The position numbers and the translations under genes were made by a program. This document shows, one piece after another, positions 16,556 to 24,950 of a stretch of DNA of 64,000 nucleotides (positions are counted from its first letter, which is position 1; each line of letters starts with the position of its first letter). This stretch comes from an uncultured Allomuricauda sp. (lineage in GTDB: Bacteria; Bacteroidota; Bacteroidia; Flavobacteriales; Flavobacteriaceae), in the NCBI RefSeq assembly GCF_947258355.1, contig NZ_CAMYIC010000024.1:1-64000 (forward strand), written 5' to 3'. A model generated the notes under the pieces. The model searched no databases and was not told where the DNA came from. It saw only the letters and a list, made by a program, of their open reading frames with translations.

Positions 16556-18145
16556 ATGGCCAGAAAAGGAGAAAAAAAGTATTTCGATATTCATGCCCCC
16601 GTATTTTATCCAGCAGCCATGATTATTTTGGCCACTATTCTGGTTTCCTTTTTCTATAGCCAATCCATTGTGGCATCCTTTGGTCTTTTTCAAGAAAAAA
16701 CATCGGAATATGCAGGTTGGTTCTTTATCCTTTCCATGAATGTTTTTGTGGTTGCCGCACTATGGTTTGCCTTTAGTAAGTTTGGAAAAATACGATTGGG
16801 AGGACCTAAGGCCAGGCCTCAATTTTCAACTTTTTCATGGTTTTCGATGCTGTTTTCCGCTGGTTTGGGAATTGGTTTAATGTTTTATGGAGTAGCTGAG
16901 CCTATGTTCCATTATGGCAACCCTCCCCTACCTGTAGAAAACTTAGGGGAAAGAGCAGAAAATGCAATGCTGTTCACATTTCTTCACTATGGTTTTCATG
17001 GATGGGCGCCCTACGTAATTGTAGGCTTGGCGTTGGCTTTTTTCACCTTTAACAAGGGGTATCCCTTGACCATAAGCTCATTATTCCGACCATTAATAGG
17101 TAATAAGGTCAATGGATTCTGGGGACATTTGGTGGATATTCTTGCCGTAATAGCCACATTGTTTGGTCTTGCGACCACCTTGGGAATAGGAGTTCAGCAA
17201 ATTGGCTCAGGTTTAGAGTATTTGTTCAATATTGAAAATACCACTGAAACCCACATTATACTTATTATATGCATTACTTTGGCAGCCACTACTTCTGTAG
17301 TTTTAGGTTTGGACAAAGGTGTTCGTTTTTTAAGTGTAATCAATATGAGGTTAGCGCTGCTATTTCTTGTTTTCATATTGTTTATCGGGCCAACGTCGTT
17401 CATTATGGATGGCTTAATGCAGAATGTAGGCAACTATTTTAATTCCTTGATAAAAGTGGGGTCATGGGCAGAAACTTATCAAGACAACAATTGGCAACAT
17501 AGTTGGACGGTTTTTTATTGGGCCTGGTGGATAAGTTGGTCGCCTTTTGTTGGTATGTTTATAGCCCGCGTTTCCAAAGGAAGAACGGTTAAAGAATTCA
17601 TTTTGGGCGTACTTTTGGTCCCATCTTTATTGGTTTTTGTATGGATGTCCGTTTTTGGTGGAGCTGCAATTTTTGTGGAATCACAAGGTTTGGCGCCCAT
17701 TGCCCAAAGTGTTAACAATGATCTTTCGACCGCTTTATTCGTTTTGCTGGACGAATTTCCATTCTCTTCCATTACTTCATTCGTAGGAATAGTTTTGGTG
17801 ACCATATTCTTTGTAACTTCATCTGATTCCGGTTCTTTGGTAATTGACAGCATAACCTCTGGAGGAAAATTGGATGCCCCAGTAGGCCAACGCATATTTT
17901 GGGCATTGCTGGAAGGTGGTGTTGCAGCTTCACTCCTGTTTGCGGGGGGGCTACAAGCGTTGCAATCTGCCGTGATATCGGCCGGACTGCCTTTTGCAAT
18001 CATTATTTTATTGATTATATATTCATTGGCAAAAGAATTTACCAAAACAACCCATAAAATGTGGTTAAAGGCCAAAGAAAAGGAGAGAAGGGAATATTTG
18101 GAACAGTTAAAAACAATAATAAATTCCGAAGACGATGAAGATTGA
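16556..18145 (+). CDS. BCCT family (betaine/choline/carnitine) transporter
   Basis: This 529-residue inner-membrane protein has twelve predicted helices and belongs to the BCCT family, which imports quaternary-ammonium solutes such as glycine betaine, choline or carnitine, or related sulfonium compounds. The glycine-rich SAGLGIGLMFYGVAEP (about 101-116) is the Na+/substrate motif, and the helix-8 signature WAWWISWSPFVGMFIARVSKGRT carries the substrate-binding tryptophans. The methionine-rich G-M-G-I-G motif of sodium-coupled members is changed to G-L-G-I-G. The short charged C-terminal tail (KEKERREYLEQLKTIINSEDDED) could sense ionic strength. The downstream Usp gene overlaps it by 11 nt. Confidence 0.92.
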   Translation: MARKGEKKYFDIHAPVFYPAAMIILATILVSFFYSQSIVASFGLFQEKTSEYAGWFFILSMNVFVVAALWFAFSKFGKIRLGGPKARPQFSTFSWFSMLFSAGLGIGLMFYGVAEPMFHYGNPPLPVENLGERAENAMLFTFLHYGFHGWAPYVIVGLALAFFTFNKGYPLTISSLFRPLIGNKVNGFWGHLVDILAVIATLFGLATTLGIGVQQIGSGLEYLFNIENTTETHIILIICITLAATTSVVLGLDKGVRFLSVINMRLALLFLVFILFIGPTSFIMDGLMQNVGNYFNSLIKVGSWAETYQDNNWQHSWTVFYWAWWISWSPFVGMFIARVSKGRTVKEFILGVLLVPSLLVFVWMSVFGGAAIFVESQGLAPIAQSVNNDLSTALFVLLDEFPFSSITSFVGIVLVTIFFVTSSDSGSLVIDSITSGGKLDAPVGQRIFWALLEGGVAASLLFAGGLQALQSAVISAGLPFAIIILLIIYSLAKEFTKTTHKMWLKAKEKERREYLEQLKTIINSEDDED

Positions 18146-19016
18146 CAAACTATTTATTGGCCTGGATTTATCCAAATATGACAATGCTTGCATTGAGAAT
18201 GCCCATTATCTATTGAATCACATCCCAAGTATTGACACCGTAGTGCTCTATCATAATATAAAATTCAACTTTATTGGCGAACTTGATGAATTTACCGAAT
18301 TGAGCAGTAGTCAGTTAAGGGAGAAAATCCTTAAGCACATCAAAAAGAACTATGTTCCATTGTTCGAAGAACACTCGGAAAAGGTCATCCCTACTGTCAC
18401 GGATGATAACAGCACTATAAATGCTTTAAAAAATCAACTGGCCTATAATACTAGTTCCACGCTCTTCATTTTTGGAAGTAAGTCACAAGAAGATGGTACT
18501 GGGGATGTCCCCATGAAGACCGTATCACTCAAAATGTTCAATTCTCCGGCACTATTTTGTCCATCGCCGGCCAACACACCTTACAAGACACTCTTTGCGG
18601 CTATTGACCTTAAGACAAAAGGCAGCGATAAAAACGTGATTACTTGGTCCAACAACTTTAGGGAACATTTTCCAAATTTAGAAGTGACCGGTGTTTATGT
18701 AAACGAAACTCCTCTGGCCTACTTCCCCTACATTGAAAAAGGAAACGATCAAATTGCTGATGAATTATGGCATAATTGCGAAGCCAAATTCAAAAAGCTT
18801 GCCGAAACCCAAAAAAAACATGTCAAGGAATGGAACTTTAAACTTTTAAAAGGCAATGGTGTAGTTCAAAACCTAAAAAAGGCCATTAAAGAAGAGAAGC
18901 CCGATTTGTTGATCGTTGGAAGAAACTCCACTTTTCTACGCAACACCAACGTATATGGTAGTACCACCAGAAAACTATTGATGAGCGCCCCGAAAGTGCC
19001 CATTCTCGTTATTTAG
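18135..19016 (+). CDS. Tandem-domain universal stress protein coupled to BCCT gene
   Basis: This 293-residue protein has two UspA folds in tandem (about 1-140 and 155-293). The second ends with a nucleotide-binding loop of the form G-x2-S...GSTTRKLL (VGRNSTFLRN and YGSTTRKLL); the first lacks a clear version. It overlaps the 3' end of the BCCT gene by 11 nt, so it is translationally coupled and may modulate or sense the transporter. Its stop codon also overlaps the stop of the opposing DUF1080 gene. Confidence 0.85.
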   Translation: MKIDKLFIGLDLSKYDNACIENAHYLLNHIPSIDTVVLYHNIKFNFIGELDEFTELSSSQLREKILKHIKKNYVPLFEEHSEKVIPTVTDDNSTINALKNQLAYNTSSTLFIFGSKSQEDGTGDVPMKTVSLKMFNSPALFCPSPANTPYKTLFAAIDLKTKGSDKNVITWSNNFREHFPNLEVTGVYVNETPLAYFPYIEKGNDQIADELWHNCEAKFKKLAETQKKHVKEWNFKLLKGNGVVQNLKKAIKEEKPDLLIVGRNSTFLRNTNVYGSTTRKLLMSAPKVPILVI

Positions 19017-19777
19017 AGTTCCCTGATTTTTATATTACGGAACCTTGTTTCAAAATACCAATACTGTAATGCTATTTTACCCTCGATGGTTTTACCGAAT
19101 TCAGGATAATTTGAGAAACGGCTATCTGCAATCATTTGTTTCCATTCAGGTGAGTTGAAATCTTGCTCAGCTGTAAGAACTCCATTTAAATAGAACGCTA
19201 TTTTACCATCTACTTGCTTTATTGTTGTTTTGTTCCAATCTCCTTGTTTTACTTCCGCATTATTTTGCTGTGGCAAGAAAACATAAAGGCAGCCTGGTCG
19301 TTTTTCGGGAACATCGTAATCCATATGGTCCGCACCCAATATTTGATATTCCGGTCCGGTCTGCCATGCCGTTGGAACCTCTGGCAATTCCTGTACATTG
19401 ATAAAGACCCCGCTATTTCCATTTCCGGATATTTTCCATTCCAACGAAAGTTCGTAATTGTTATATGACTTATCGGTCACTAGGTCACCAGCGGTCAATG
19501 ATTCGTCGTTGGCATTACTGTGGAGTTCACCATCCACAACTTCCCAAACAGAATCGGCGTTCGGGTCATTATATAAATGCCATCCATCCATGGTTTTTCC
19601 GTCAAACAGCAACTCCCAGCCCTGCTCTTTTTCCACATCCAACAATTGGTTATGGATGGCGTTTTCCACCGCTGCTTTTTTGGTACGCCAAGTATCGGTT
19701 TCTTCTTTTTTCTTATCATTTTTACAGGATACCAATAAAAACAAGACAAGGATAAATCCAGTGACTTTTGTGTACAT
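19013..19777 (-). CDS. DUF1080 (3-keto-disaccharide hydrolase-like) lipoprotein
   Basis: This 254-residue lipoprotein starts at the ATG at 19777 (MYTKVTGFILVLFLLVSC, lipid Cys at 18); the frame is open further upstream but without signal-peptide character. The mature part is a concanavalin-like beta-sandwich of the DUF1080 family: WELLFDGKTMDGWHLYND, then NSGVFINVQE, ending GKIALQYWYFETRFRNIKIREL. Family members cleave 3-keto-glycosides or bind sugars. It converges on the Usp gene with stop codons overlapping by 4 nt. No partner oxidoreductase is near, so the substrate is unknown. Confidence 0.85.
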   Translation of the reverse strand: MYTKVTGFILVLFLLVSCKNDKKKEETDTWRTKKAAVENAIHNQLLDVEKEQGWELLFDGKTMDGWHLYNDPNADSVWEVVDGELHSNANDESLTAGDLVTDKSYNNYELSLEWKISGNGNSGVFINVQELPEVPTAWQTGPEYQILGADHMDYDVPEKRPGCLYVFLPQQNNAEVKQGDWNKTTIKQVDGKIAFYLNGVLTAEQDFNSPEWKQMIADSRFSNYPEFGKTIEGKIALQYWYFETRFRNIKIREL

Positions 19778-19873
19778 GCTCAAAGTAGTTTGTTTAGTTG
19801 TGCAGTGCTTAAAGATAAAAAAAGTATTCGACGCTTCGCCGTAATCGCATTTCTGAAAAAACAAATCTTCAAG

Positions 19874-19887
19874 GTGACATAAGTCAC
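19874..19887. promoter_or_regulatory. GTGACATAAGTCAC, candidate Crp/Fnr-type operator
   Basis: The half-sites GTGAC and GTCAC flank ATAA. It lies in the divergent region between the DUF1080 gene (97 bp away) and thioredoxin (52 bp away). A -7-like TAAATTG at 19910-19916 would put the thioredoxin start site near 19921 and the palindrome near -40. The core is shared with sites at 1435 and 22010. Confidence 0.55.
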
Positions 19888-19938
19888 TTTAGAAAAAAGC
19901 GGGTTTTTATAAATTGCGTTGTATAATTTTTTGTAAAG

Positions 19939-20238
19939 ATGAAAGGAAATTTTGCAGCTTTAATCAACAGCGACCAGTTAACGCTTATCGACTTTTCCGC
20001 CGAGTGGTGTGGTCCCTGTAAAATGTTGGCACCCATTTTAAAGCAAGTAAAAGATGAAATGGGCGATTCTTTAAAAATTGTAAAAATAGATGTCGACAAG
20101 AACCAAAACCTTGCCAACACCTACCAGGTGAGAGGTGTACCTACCATGATATTCTTTAAAAACGGGGAACAGCTCTGGAGAAAATCCGGAGTGCTCCAAA
20201 AAGGGGAAATTGTGCAGTTGGCAAAGTCTTTCTTATAA
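19939..20238 (+). CDS. Thioredoxin
   Basis: This 99-residue cytoplasmic thioredoxin has the active site WCGPC (residues 23-27) and the cis-proline loop RGVPTMIFFKNG (cis-Pro near 73). It reduces disulfides in target proteins, using thioredoxin reductase encoded elsewhere. The gene is close to the two Usp genes (convergent, 13-bp gap) and has a TGAC-N4-GTCA palindrome in front, so it may belong to a low-oxygen or redox stress regulon with them. It is slightly shorter than E. coli TrxA (108) but complete. Confidence 0.93.
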   Translation: MKGNFAALINSDQLTLIDFSAEWCGPCKMLAPILKQVKDEMGDSLKIVKIDVDKNQNLANTYQVRGVPTMIFFKNGEQLWRKSGVLQKGEIVQLAKSFL

Positions 20239-20251
20239 TCTTTTGGGGTTT

Positions 20252-21112
20252 TTACTCGAATAAATGAATGACCAAAAAGGGCACCGTAGTATTAAAAGAT
20301 ACTTTTTTGATCACAGGTTCCCTGGTCAACCTTTCAAAAAAAGAGTGATCTTGATTGATCATGACTACCATATCAATAGTTTTATCCATGGAAACCACTT
20401 TCTGAATGGTATGGTTTACCGAAGCATCTTTTTCTACCTCAACAAACTCATAGTTTATGGATTTTAGACGTTTTTCCAATGCAAGTTTTGATGCCTTTTG
20501 TTCAGCAGTTAGATTATCCAAACTACCCACATGCGTAATCCACAATTTGGCGTTGAAATGTTCTGCAAAATTCAATACCGGTTTTAGCTCATAGTTTTCA
20601 AAAAGATGTTCATATCCAGTTGCCAATAATAATGCATCTATTTTTCCATCTGGCTGATAATCGTCCGGAACAGCAATGACAGGGCAAAAATCTATCTCTT
20701 TAATTACTTTATAGGTATTGCTTCCCATAAAAACTTCCTTTAATCCGGAAGAGCCCTTTGTACCCATTATTATATAATCTATTTCCTCGTTGTACACCGT
20801 TTTACCTATGGCATTGACAAGAGTTCCTGCAACGGACCTAATTATGAATTTATGATCGGGGTTTTTGTCGATACTTTTTATTTTTTTCAATTCGCGGTCC
20901 AATTCACGCTCAGATTGTTCTTTGATCAGATTATATAAACGGGTATCGTTGGCCCCTGCCATTTTGGTTGATAGACCCGATGCACCTACCTGATAGGAAT
21001 TCAGGATAAAGAAATCACAGGGAACATCTTTAAAAACATGCAAAGCATATGCAATGGCATTCCAAGAATTTTTGGAAAAGTCAGTGGGCAATATGATTCG
21101 TTTCTTTTTCAT
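20252..21112 (-). CDS. Universal stress protein, tandem UspA domains (second of pair)
   Basis: This 286-residue protein has two UspA domains. The first (1-about 145) carries an ATP-binding motif, MGTKGSSGLKEVFMGSNTYKVI, of the G-x2-G-x9-G-S type. The second ends with VVMINQDHSFFERLTREPVIKKVSF, without the glycine loop. It lies 3 bp downstream of the other Usp gene and forms a two-gene operon with it, probably driven from the promoter near 21974. Usp proteins of this type are often induced under oxygen limitation or energy stress; the exact role is unknown. Confidence 0.88.
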   Translation of the reverse strand: MKKKRIILPTDFSKNSWNAIAYALHVFKDVPCDFFILNSYQVGASGLSTKMAGANDTRLYNLIKEQSERELDRELKKIKSIDKNPDHKFIIRSVAGTLVNAIGKTVYNEEIDYIIMGTKGSSGLKEVFMGSNTYKVIKEIDFCPVIAVPDDYQPDGKIDALLLATGYEHLFENYELKPVLNFAEHFNAKLWITHVGSLDNLTAEQKASKLALEKRLKSINYEFVEVEKDASVNHTIQKVVSMDKTIDMVVMINQDHSFFERLTREPVIKKVSFNTTVPFLVIHLFE

Positions 21113-21115
21113 TGC

Positions 21116-21961
21116 TTATCGTTTTAGGTTTTGCATTACCATAAAAGGTATTTTAATCTTCAAACCAAGTAAGTCCACTGTTGATCTATACAGCATATCC
21201 TCAAAAAAAGAATGCCTTGAATTCATCATAACCAGCATTCCTGCTTCTTTCTTCTCTATTTGTTCCAAAATAACCTCTGCTTTGTTCTTAACAGGGGTTG
21301 TCTCAAAATACAAATAGGGCTTGGTAAGCGTTTCTTCCAAAAACAATTTATTGTCCTCTTGTCTGGGACTGAGCTCGTCAAAATCCGTGATATACAAACA
21401 ATGTACTTTGGATTTAAATTTACCCGCCAAGTCACCCAAAAGTTTCAGTTCCCTACGCTTATAGGGCAGCAGATAGTCTGTCGGAAAAAGGATGGCTTTG
21501 GGTTGTTTATACTCGAAATCCTCTGGCACTGCCAAAACTGGGCACTTTACATATTTAAATATTTCTATAGTGTAACTGCCAAAAGTGGTTTTATGGTTAC
21601 TGGTCTCTCCCTTAGTACCCATAATCACTAGGTCAATGTTCATTTCATCCACAAAATCATTAACGGCATCAACCAGGTTGTCGAAAGAAGCAATGGCTTC
21701 AAAATTATGCAGAGGGTTTGGCGGCTCGCCTATTACCGAATCTATTAATTCATCCAATTTTTTTTCGGTCTGCTCCTTTATTTCATCCTTTAACTTTTCA
21801 GTATTCTCCCTATCTACTGTCTTGTACTCACCATATACTTCTTCACCATAAGCATGAAGTACAAAAAAACAAGTGCGCTCACATTTATACAGTTCTTTCG
21901 CATAGTGCAGAGCGTGCAGGGCATTCTTAGAAAAATCGGTAGGAATCAATACGGTTTTCAT
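21116..21961 (-). CDS. Universal stress protein, tandem UspA domains (first of pair)
   Basis: This 281-residue double UspA protein opens with KTVLIPTDFSKNALHALHYA and has a nucleotide-binding-type motif GTKGETSNHKTTFGSYTIEI in the first domain. The second domain ends RHSFFEDMLYRSTVDLLGLKI, parallel to its neighbour, so the two genes look like an old duplication. The promoter has a perfect -7 element (TATCTTTG on the minus strand, 21986-21979) and a TGAC-N4-GTCA palindrome centred 41 bp before the inferred start. Confidence 0.88.
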   Translation of the reverse strand: MKTVLIPTDFSKNALHALHYAKELYKCERTCFFVLHAYGEEVYGEYKTVDRENTEKLKDEIKEQTEKKLDELIDSVIGEPPNPLHNFEAIASFDNLVDAVNDFVDEMNIDLVIMGTKGETSNHKTTFGSYTIEIFKYVKCPVLAVPEDFEYKQPKAILFPTDYLLPYKRRELKLLGDLAGKFKSKVHCLYITDFDELSPRQEDNKLFLEETLTKPYLYFETTPVKNKAEVILEQIEKKEAGMLVMMNSRHSFFEDMLYRSTVDLLGLKIKIPFMVMQNLKR

Positions 21962-21978
21962 CGTAGTACGGCTTTTAT

Positions 21979-21986
21979 CAAAGATA
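21979..21986 (-). promoter_or_regulatory. -7 element (TATCTTTG) of the usp pair
   Basis: Read on the minus strand, TATCTTTG matches TAnnTTTG exactly. It lies 18 bp before the usp ATG, which implies a short leader starting near 21974. Confidence 0.6.
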
Positions 21987-22009
21987 TACCTATGCAGTCA
22001 TGTAAAAAA

Positions 22010-22021
22010 TGACATAGGTCA
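22010..22021. promoter_or_regulatory. TGACATAGGTCA, candidate Crp/Fnr-type operator of the usp pair
   Basis: TGAC and GTCA half-sites flank ATAG. The centre lies about 41 bp upstream of the inferred transcription start at 21974, the class II activator position. It is part of a larger interrupted inverted repeat (ACCTATG at 21988 and CATAGGT at 22013). Confidence 0.6.
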
Positions 22022-22061
22022 ATCTACAATGTTTTGAAATATGCTTCAACCGGATTCCAAT

Positions 22062-22087
22062 AAAAAACCCCTCTTAAAAAGAGGGGT
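22062..22087 (-). terminator. Terminator of the arabinose/arabinan operon
   Basis: ACCCCTCTT (22067-22075) pairs with AAGAGGGGT (22079-22087) around an AAA loop; on the minus strand a run of Ts follows (22062-22067). It lies 26 bp after the symporter stop and closes the ten-gene operon. Confidence 0.9.
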
Positions 22088-22113
22088 GCTGTAAGACTAA
22101 AAGTTAACCTTTA

Positions 22114-23733
22114 CTATTTTCCGTTAAACCATATCATCACATAGACCACAATAGCAATAATGATAAGTGAGATAACAATATCTTTCCAATTGTAACTGCT
22201 TTTGTTTTTCTTCTTTTCTTCTGCATCTATAGTTGCATACGTTAAGTTCTTTAATTTCTCTTCGGATGGCGCTTTGGTAGCATAACTTACTACTAAAATC
22301 AAAATCACACAGAACAAGAAGAACCAAGAGGCAAATGACAAGAAATTCATATCTCCCATTAAATACCAGAAACTATCTGGGTTCAAAGAATCTTTAACCA
22401 ATTCCAGCACAATTCGAATGGCACCAACCACAAAACCGGTCACCATGGTCACAAATGCACCTTGGGCATTGATTCGTTTGTGGAAAATACCGAGCAAGAA
22501 CACTGCAGTAATCGGTGGGGCAATGTAAGATTGTACACTCTGTAAGTATTCGTAAAGCACTCCAGAGATATTGGCCATGATAGGAATCCAGATAATACCA
22601 ATAATAACAACAATTACAGTTGCAATCTGACCTGTTCTCACCAATTTTTTCTCAGGAGTATTAGGTCTCAATTTTTTATAGATATCCACCGTAAACAAAG
22701 TGGAACAAGAGTTGAATACAGAGGCCAAGGAGCTCATCAAAGCGGCCAATAGTCCTGCTGCTACCAATCCCCTTAATCCAGATGGCAATAAATTACTCAT
22801 CAAAACAGGAAACGCTTGGTCCGGGGAATCCCATTCCAATTGCCCCCTCATTTTTAAGGTCAATGCAATAACCCCGGGAATCAAGAATAAGAATACTGGC
22901 AACAGTTTTAACAAAGCACCGAAAATTGTACCCCTCCTACCCTCTTTTATATTCTTTGCCGTTAAGGCTCTTTGCACTATATACTGATCTGTACACCAAT
23001 ACCAAATACCTGTAATGGTACTGGCAATCAAAAGTGAAGGCCATGGAAAATCTGGATCGGAGGCCGACCTCCACATATTTAGGTATTCTGGGGTCACGGT
23101 TTGCTTCATGCTTTCCCAACCACCAACTTCATCAAGACCTATTATCGTCAATGCCGCAGCTCCAATAACCAGAATAACAGCTTGGAGTGTTTCAGTATAA
23201 ACCACGGCACGCATACCTCCTAGCACGGTATAAACCCCGGTCAGCACCACAGTTGCAATGGCACCTGTCCAGAAATCAATACCCAATAAGGCAGAAACCA
23301 CTACTCCACCTGCATAAATGGTTACCGATATTTTGGTAAGCACATAGGCTACAATGGAGAATACGGATAAAATCCATCTAGCTCTGGCATCGAAACGTTT
23401 TTCCAAAAACTCGGGCATGGTAAACACCCCGGCCCTTGCATAAAATGGTAGGAATACCCAACCTAAAATCAGAACCACCCATGCTTGAATCTCGTAAATC
23501 AGCATGGGCAATCGGTTTCCCGCTCCGGCCCCTGCAAGTCCCACAACGTGTTCCGATCCAATATTGGAAGCAAATATGGAAGCACCGACCACAAACCAAC
23601 CTACATTTCTACCTGCCAAAAAGTAATCCTCGGTATTGTTCTCTTTTTTTCGGATGACCCAAAGGGCTATGCCCAAAAGGACCAAAAAGTAGATGGATAT
23701 GGTTATCCAATCAAAAGTATCCAATGTCTTCAT
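22114..23733 (-). CDS. Sodium:solute symporter (SSS/SglT type), predicted arabinose importer
   Basis: This 539-residue inner-membrane protein with about fourteen helices belongs to the SSS family near SglT. The family opening DYFLAGRNVGWFVVGASIFASNIGSEHVVGLAG (about 37-70) and the later GLRGLVAAGLLAALMSSLASVFNSCSTLFTVDIYK (about 310-345, the sodium-site helix) are clear. It is the last gene of the operon that carries araBDA and arabinosidases, 9 bp after galM, so it most likely imports L-arabinose with sodium. Substrate is inferred from context; galactose or short arabinosides are alternatives. Confidence 0.88.
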   Translation of the reverse strand: MKTLDTFDWITISIYFLVLLGIALWVIRKKENNTEDYFLAGRNVGWFVVGASIFASNIGSEHVVGLAGAGAGNRLPMLIYEIQAWVVLILGWVFLPFYARAGVFTMPEFLEKRFDARARWILSVFSIVAYVLTKISVTIYAGGVVVSALLGIDFWTGAIATVVLTGVYTVLGGMRAVVYTETLQAVILVIGAAALTIIGLDEVGGWESMKQTVTPEYLNMWRSASDPDFPWPSLLIASTITGIWYWCTDQYIVQRALTAKNIKEGRRGTIFGALLKLLPVFLFLIPGVIALTLKMRGQLEWDSPDQAFPVLMSNLLPSGLRGLVAAGLLAALMSSLASVFNSCSTLFTVDIYKKLRPNTPEKKLVRTGQIATVIVVIIGIIWIPIMANISGVLYEYLQSVQSYIAPPITAVFLLGIFHKRINAQGAFVTMVTGFVVGAIRIVLELVKDSLNPDSFWYLMGDMNFLSFASWFFLFCVILILVVSYATKAPSEEKLKNLTYATIDAEEKKKNKSSYNWKDIVISLIIIAIVVYVMIWFNGK

Positions 23734-23742
23734 AGTCGTTTT

Positions 23743-24927
23743 TTATTTGGTTGATAGTTTGTATAAAGTCCTTGAAGCATATGTTTCTCCTGGATCTAAC
23801 CTTACCGAAGGAAAATCATTTTGATTAGGACTATCGGGGAAATGTTGGGTTTCCAAACAGAAACCGGATCTTTGAGCATAGGTACCTCCATTTTTTGCCG
23901 GCAAGGTCCCGTCCAAAAAGTTTCCGCTATAAAACTGCATGCCAGGTTCATTGGTGTATACCTCCATAAAACGACCAGATTTTGGATGGTGGACGGTTGC
24001 TGCCAAACTAAAATCATCTTCACCCTGGTTGAGCACCCAACAATGATCATAGCCCAAACCAAGTTTCAACTGTTCGTTATCCGCTTCTATTTCCGCTCCG
24101 ATCAATTTAGGTTCCTTAAAATCAAATGGGGTCCCGGATACTTGTCTCAATTCCCCGGTCGGAATCAAACCTCCATCCACTGGAAGAAAAGAATCGGCAT
24201 TCAAATGTAATTCATGATCCAGCACCTTTTCGGTCAACCTTCCAGACAAATTAAAATAACTATGCTGAGTAAGGTTTACTATGGTTGGCTTATCGGTAAC
24301 AGCTTGGTACTGTATATCCAATTCATTATCATCGGTAAGTGTATAAGTTACTTTAACGTCCAATTTCCCAGGATAACCTTCTTCGCCATCTTGACTGGTG
24401 TAGGTAAGTTCTACACTGGCTCCGTCTTCATTATTCTTGGCCACACCGGTCCAAAGGACTTTATCAAATCCTTTTTCACCGCCATGGAGATGGTTATCAC
24501 CGTCATTGGTCGCCAAATTATAGGTATTTCCATCCAGAGTGAACTTACCATCGGCGATTCGGTTACCGTATCTGCCGATAAGTGCACCAAAGTAGGGATT
24601 GCCATCCAGATATTGCTCAAGGTTGTCGTACCCTAGAACGATATCTTCATAAAGTCCATTTTTATCTGGAGCTGTCCAACGGGTTATGATACCACCATAG
24701 GTGATGACATCAACTTCCATTCCCGCTTCATTCTTAAGTGTAAATTTCTTCACCTTGGTCCCATCGGGCATTTCGCCAAAGACTGTTTCCTCAATGGGGT
24801 TTTGTTTACTATCGGTTTTTACGGTTTCCATTTCTGACTGGCTTTCTTTTTTGTTTTCCTTACAGCCAACATGTAAGAGGGCCAGAAGTAAAACGGAATA
24901 AAATATAGTAGGATTGGTAATTCTCAT
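23743..24927 (-). CDS. galM: Aldose 1-epimerase (mutarotase), lipoprotein form
   Basis: This 394-residue protein interconverts the alpha and beta anomers of aldoses. A lipoprotein signal peptide (MRITNPTIFYSVLLLALLHVGC) shows that it works outside the cytoplasm. The catalytic histidine is in NLTQHSYFNLSG and the catalytic glutamate in GFCLETQHFPDSPN; the GRYGNRIADGKF sugar-binding stretch is also present. Position after araA and before the symporter suggests it converts the anomer released by the arabinosidases into the one taken up or isomerised. Confidence 0.92.
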   Translation of the reverse strand: MRITNPTIFYSVLLLALLHVGCKENKKESQSEMETVKTDSKQNPIEETVFGEMPDGTKVKKFTLKNEAGMEVDVITYGGIITRWTAPDKNGLYEDIVLGYDNLEQYLDGNPYFGALIGRYGNRIADGKFTLDGNTYNLATNDGDNHLHGGEKGFDKVLWTGVAKNNEDGASVELTYTSQDGEEGYPGKLDVKVTYTLTDDNELDIQYQAVTDKPTIVNLTQHSYFNLSGRLTEKVLDHELHLNADSFLPVDGGLIPTGELRQVSGTPFDFKEPKLIGAEIEADNEQLKLGLGYDHCWVLNQGEDDFSLAATVHHPKSGRFMEVYTNEPGMQFYSGNFLDGTLPAKNGGTYAQRSGFCLETQHFPDSPNQNDFPSVRLDPGETYASRTLYKLSTK

Positions 24928-24950
24928 TCTCTTAAGTTTAAATTAGTTGA

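Noticed and set aside
23743-24927. Galactose operon assignment because of galM and an SglT-like symporter.
   Set aside because: No galK/galT; both genes are embedded after araBDA in one operon, so arabinose is the better substrate.
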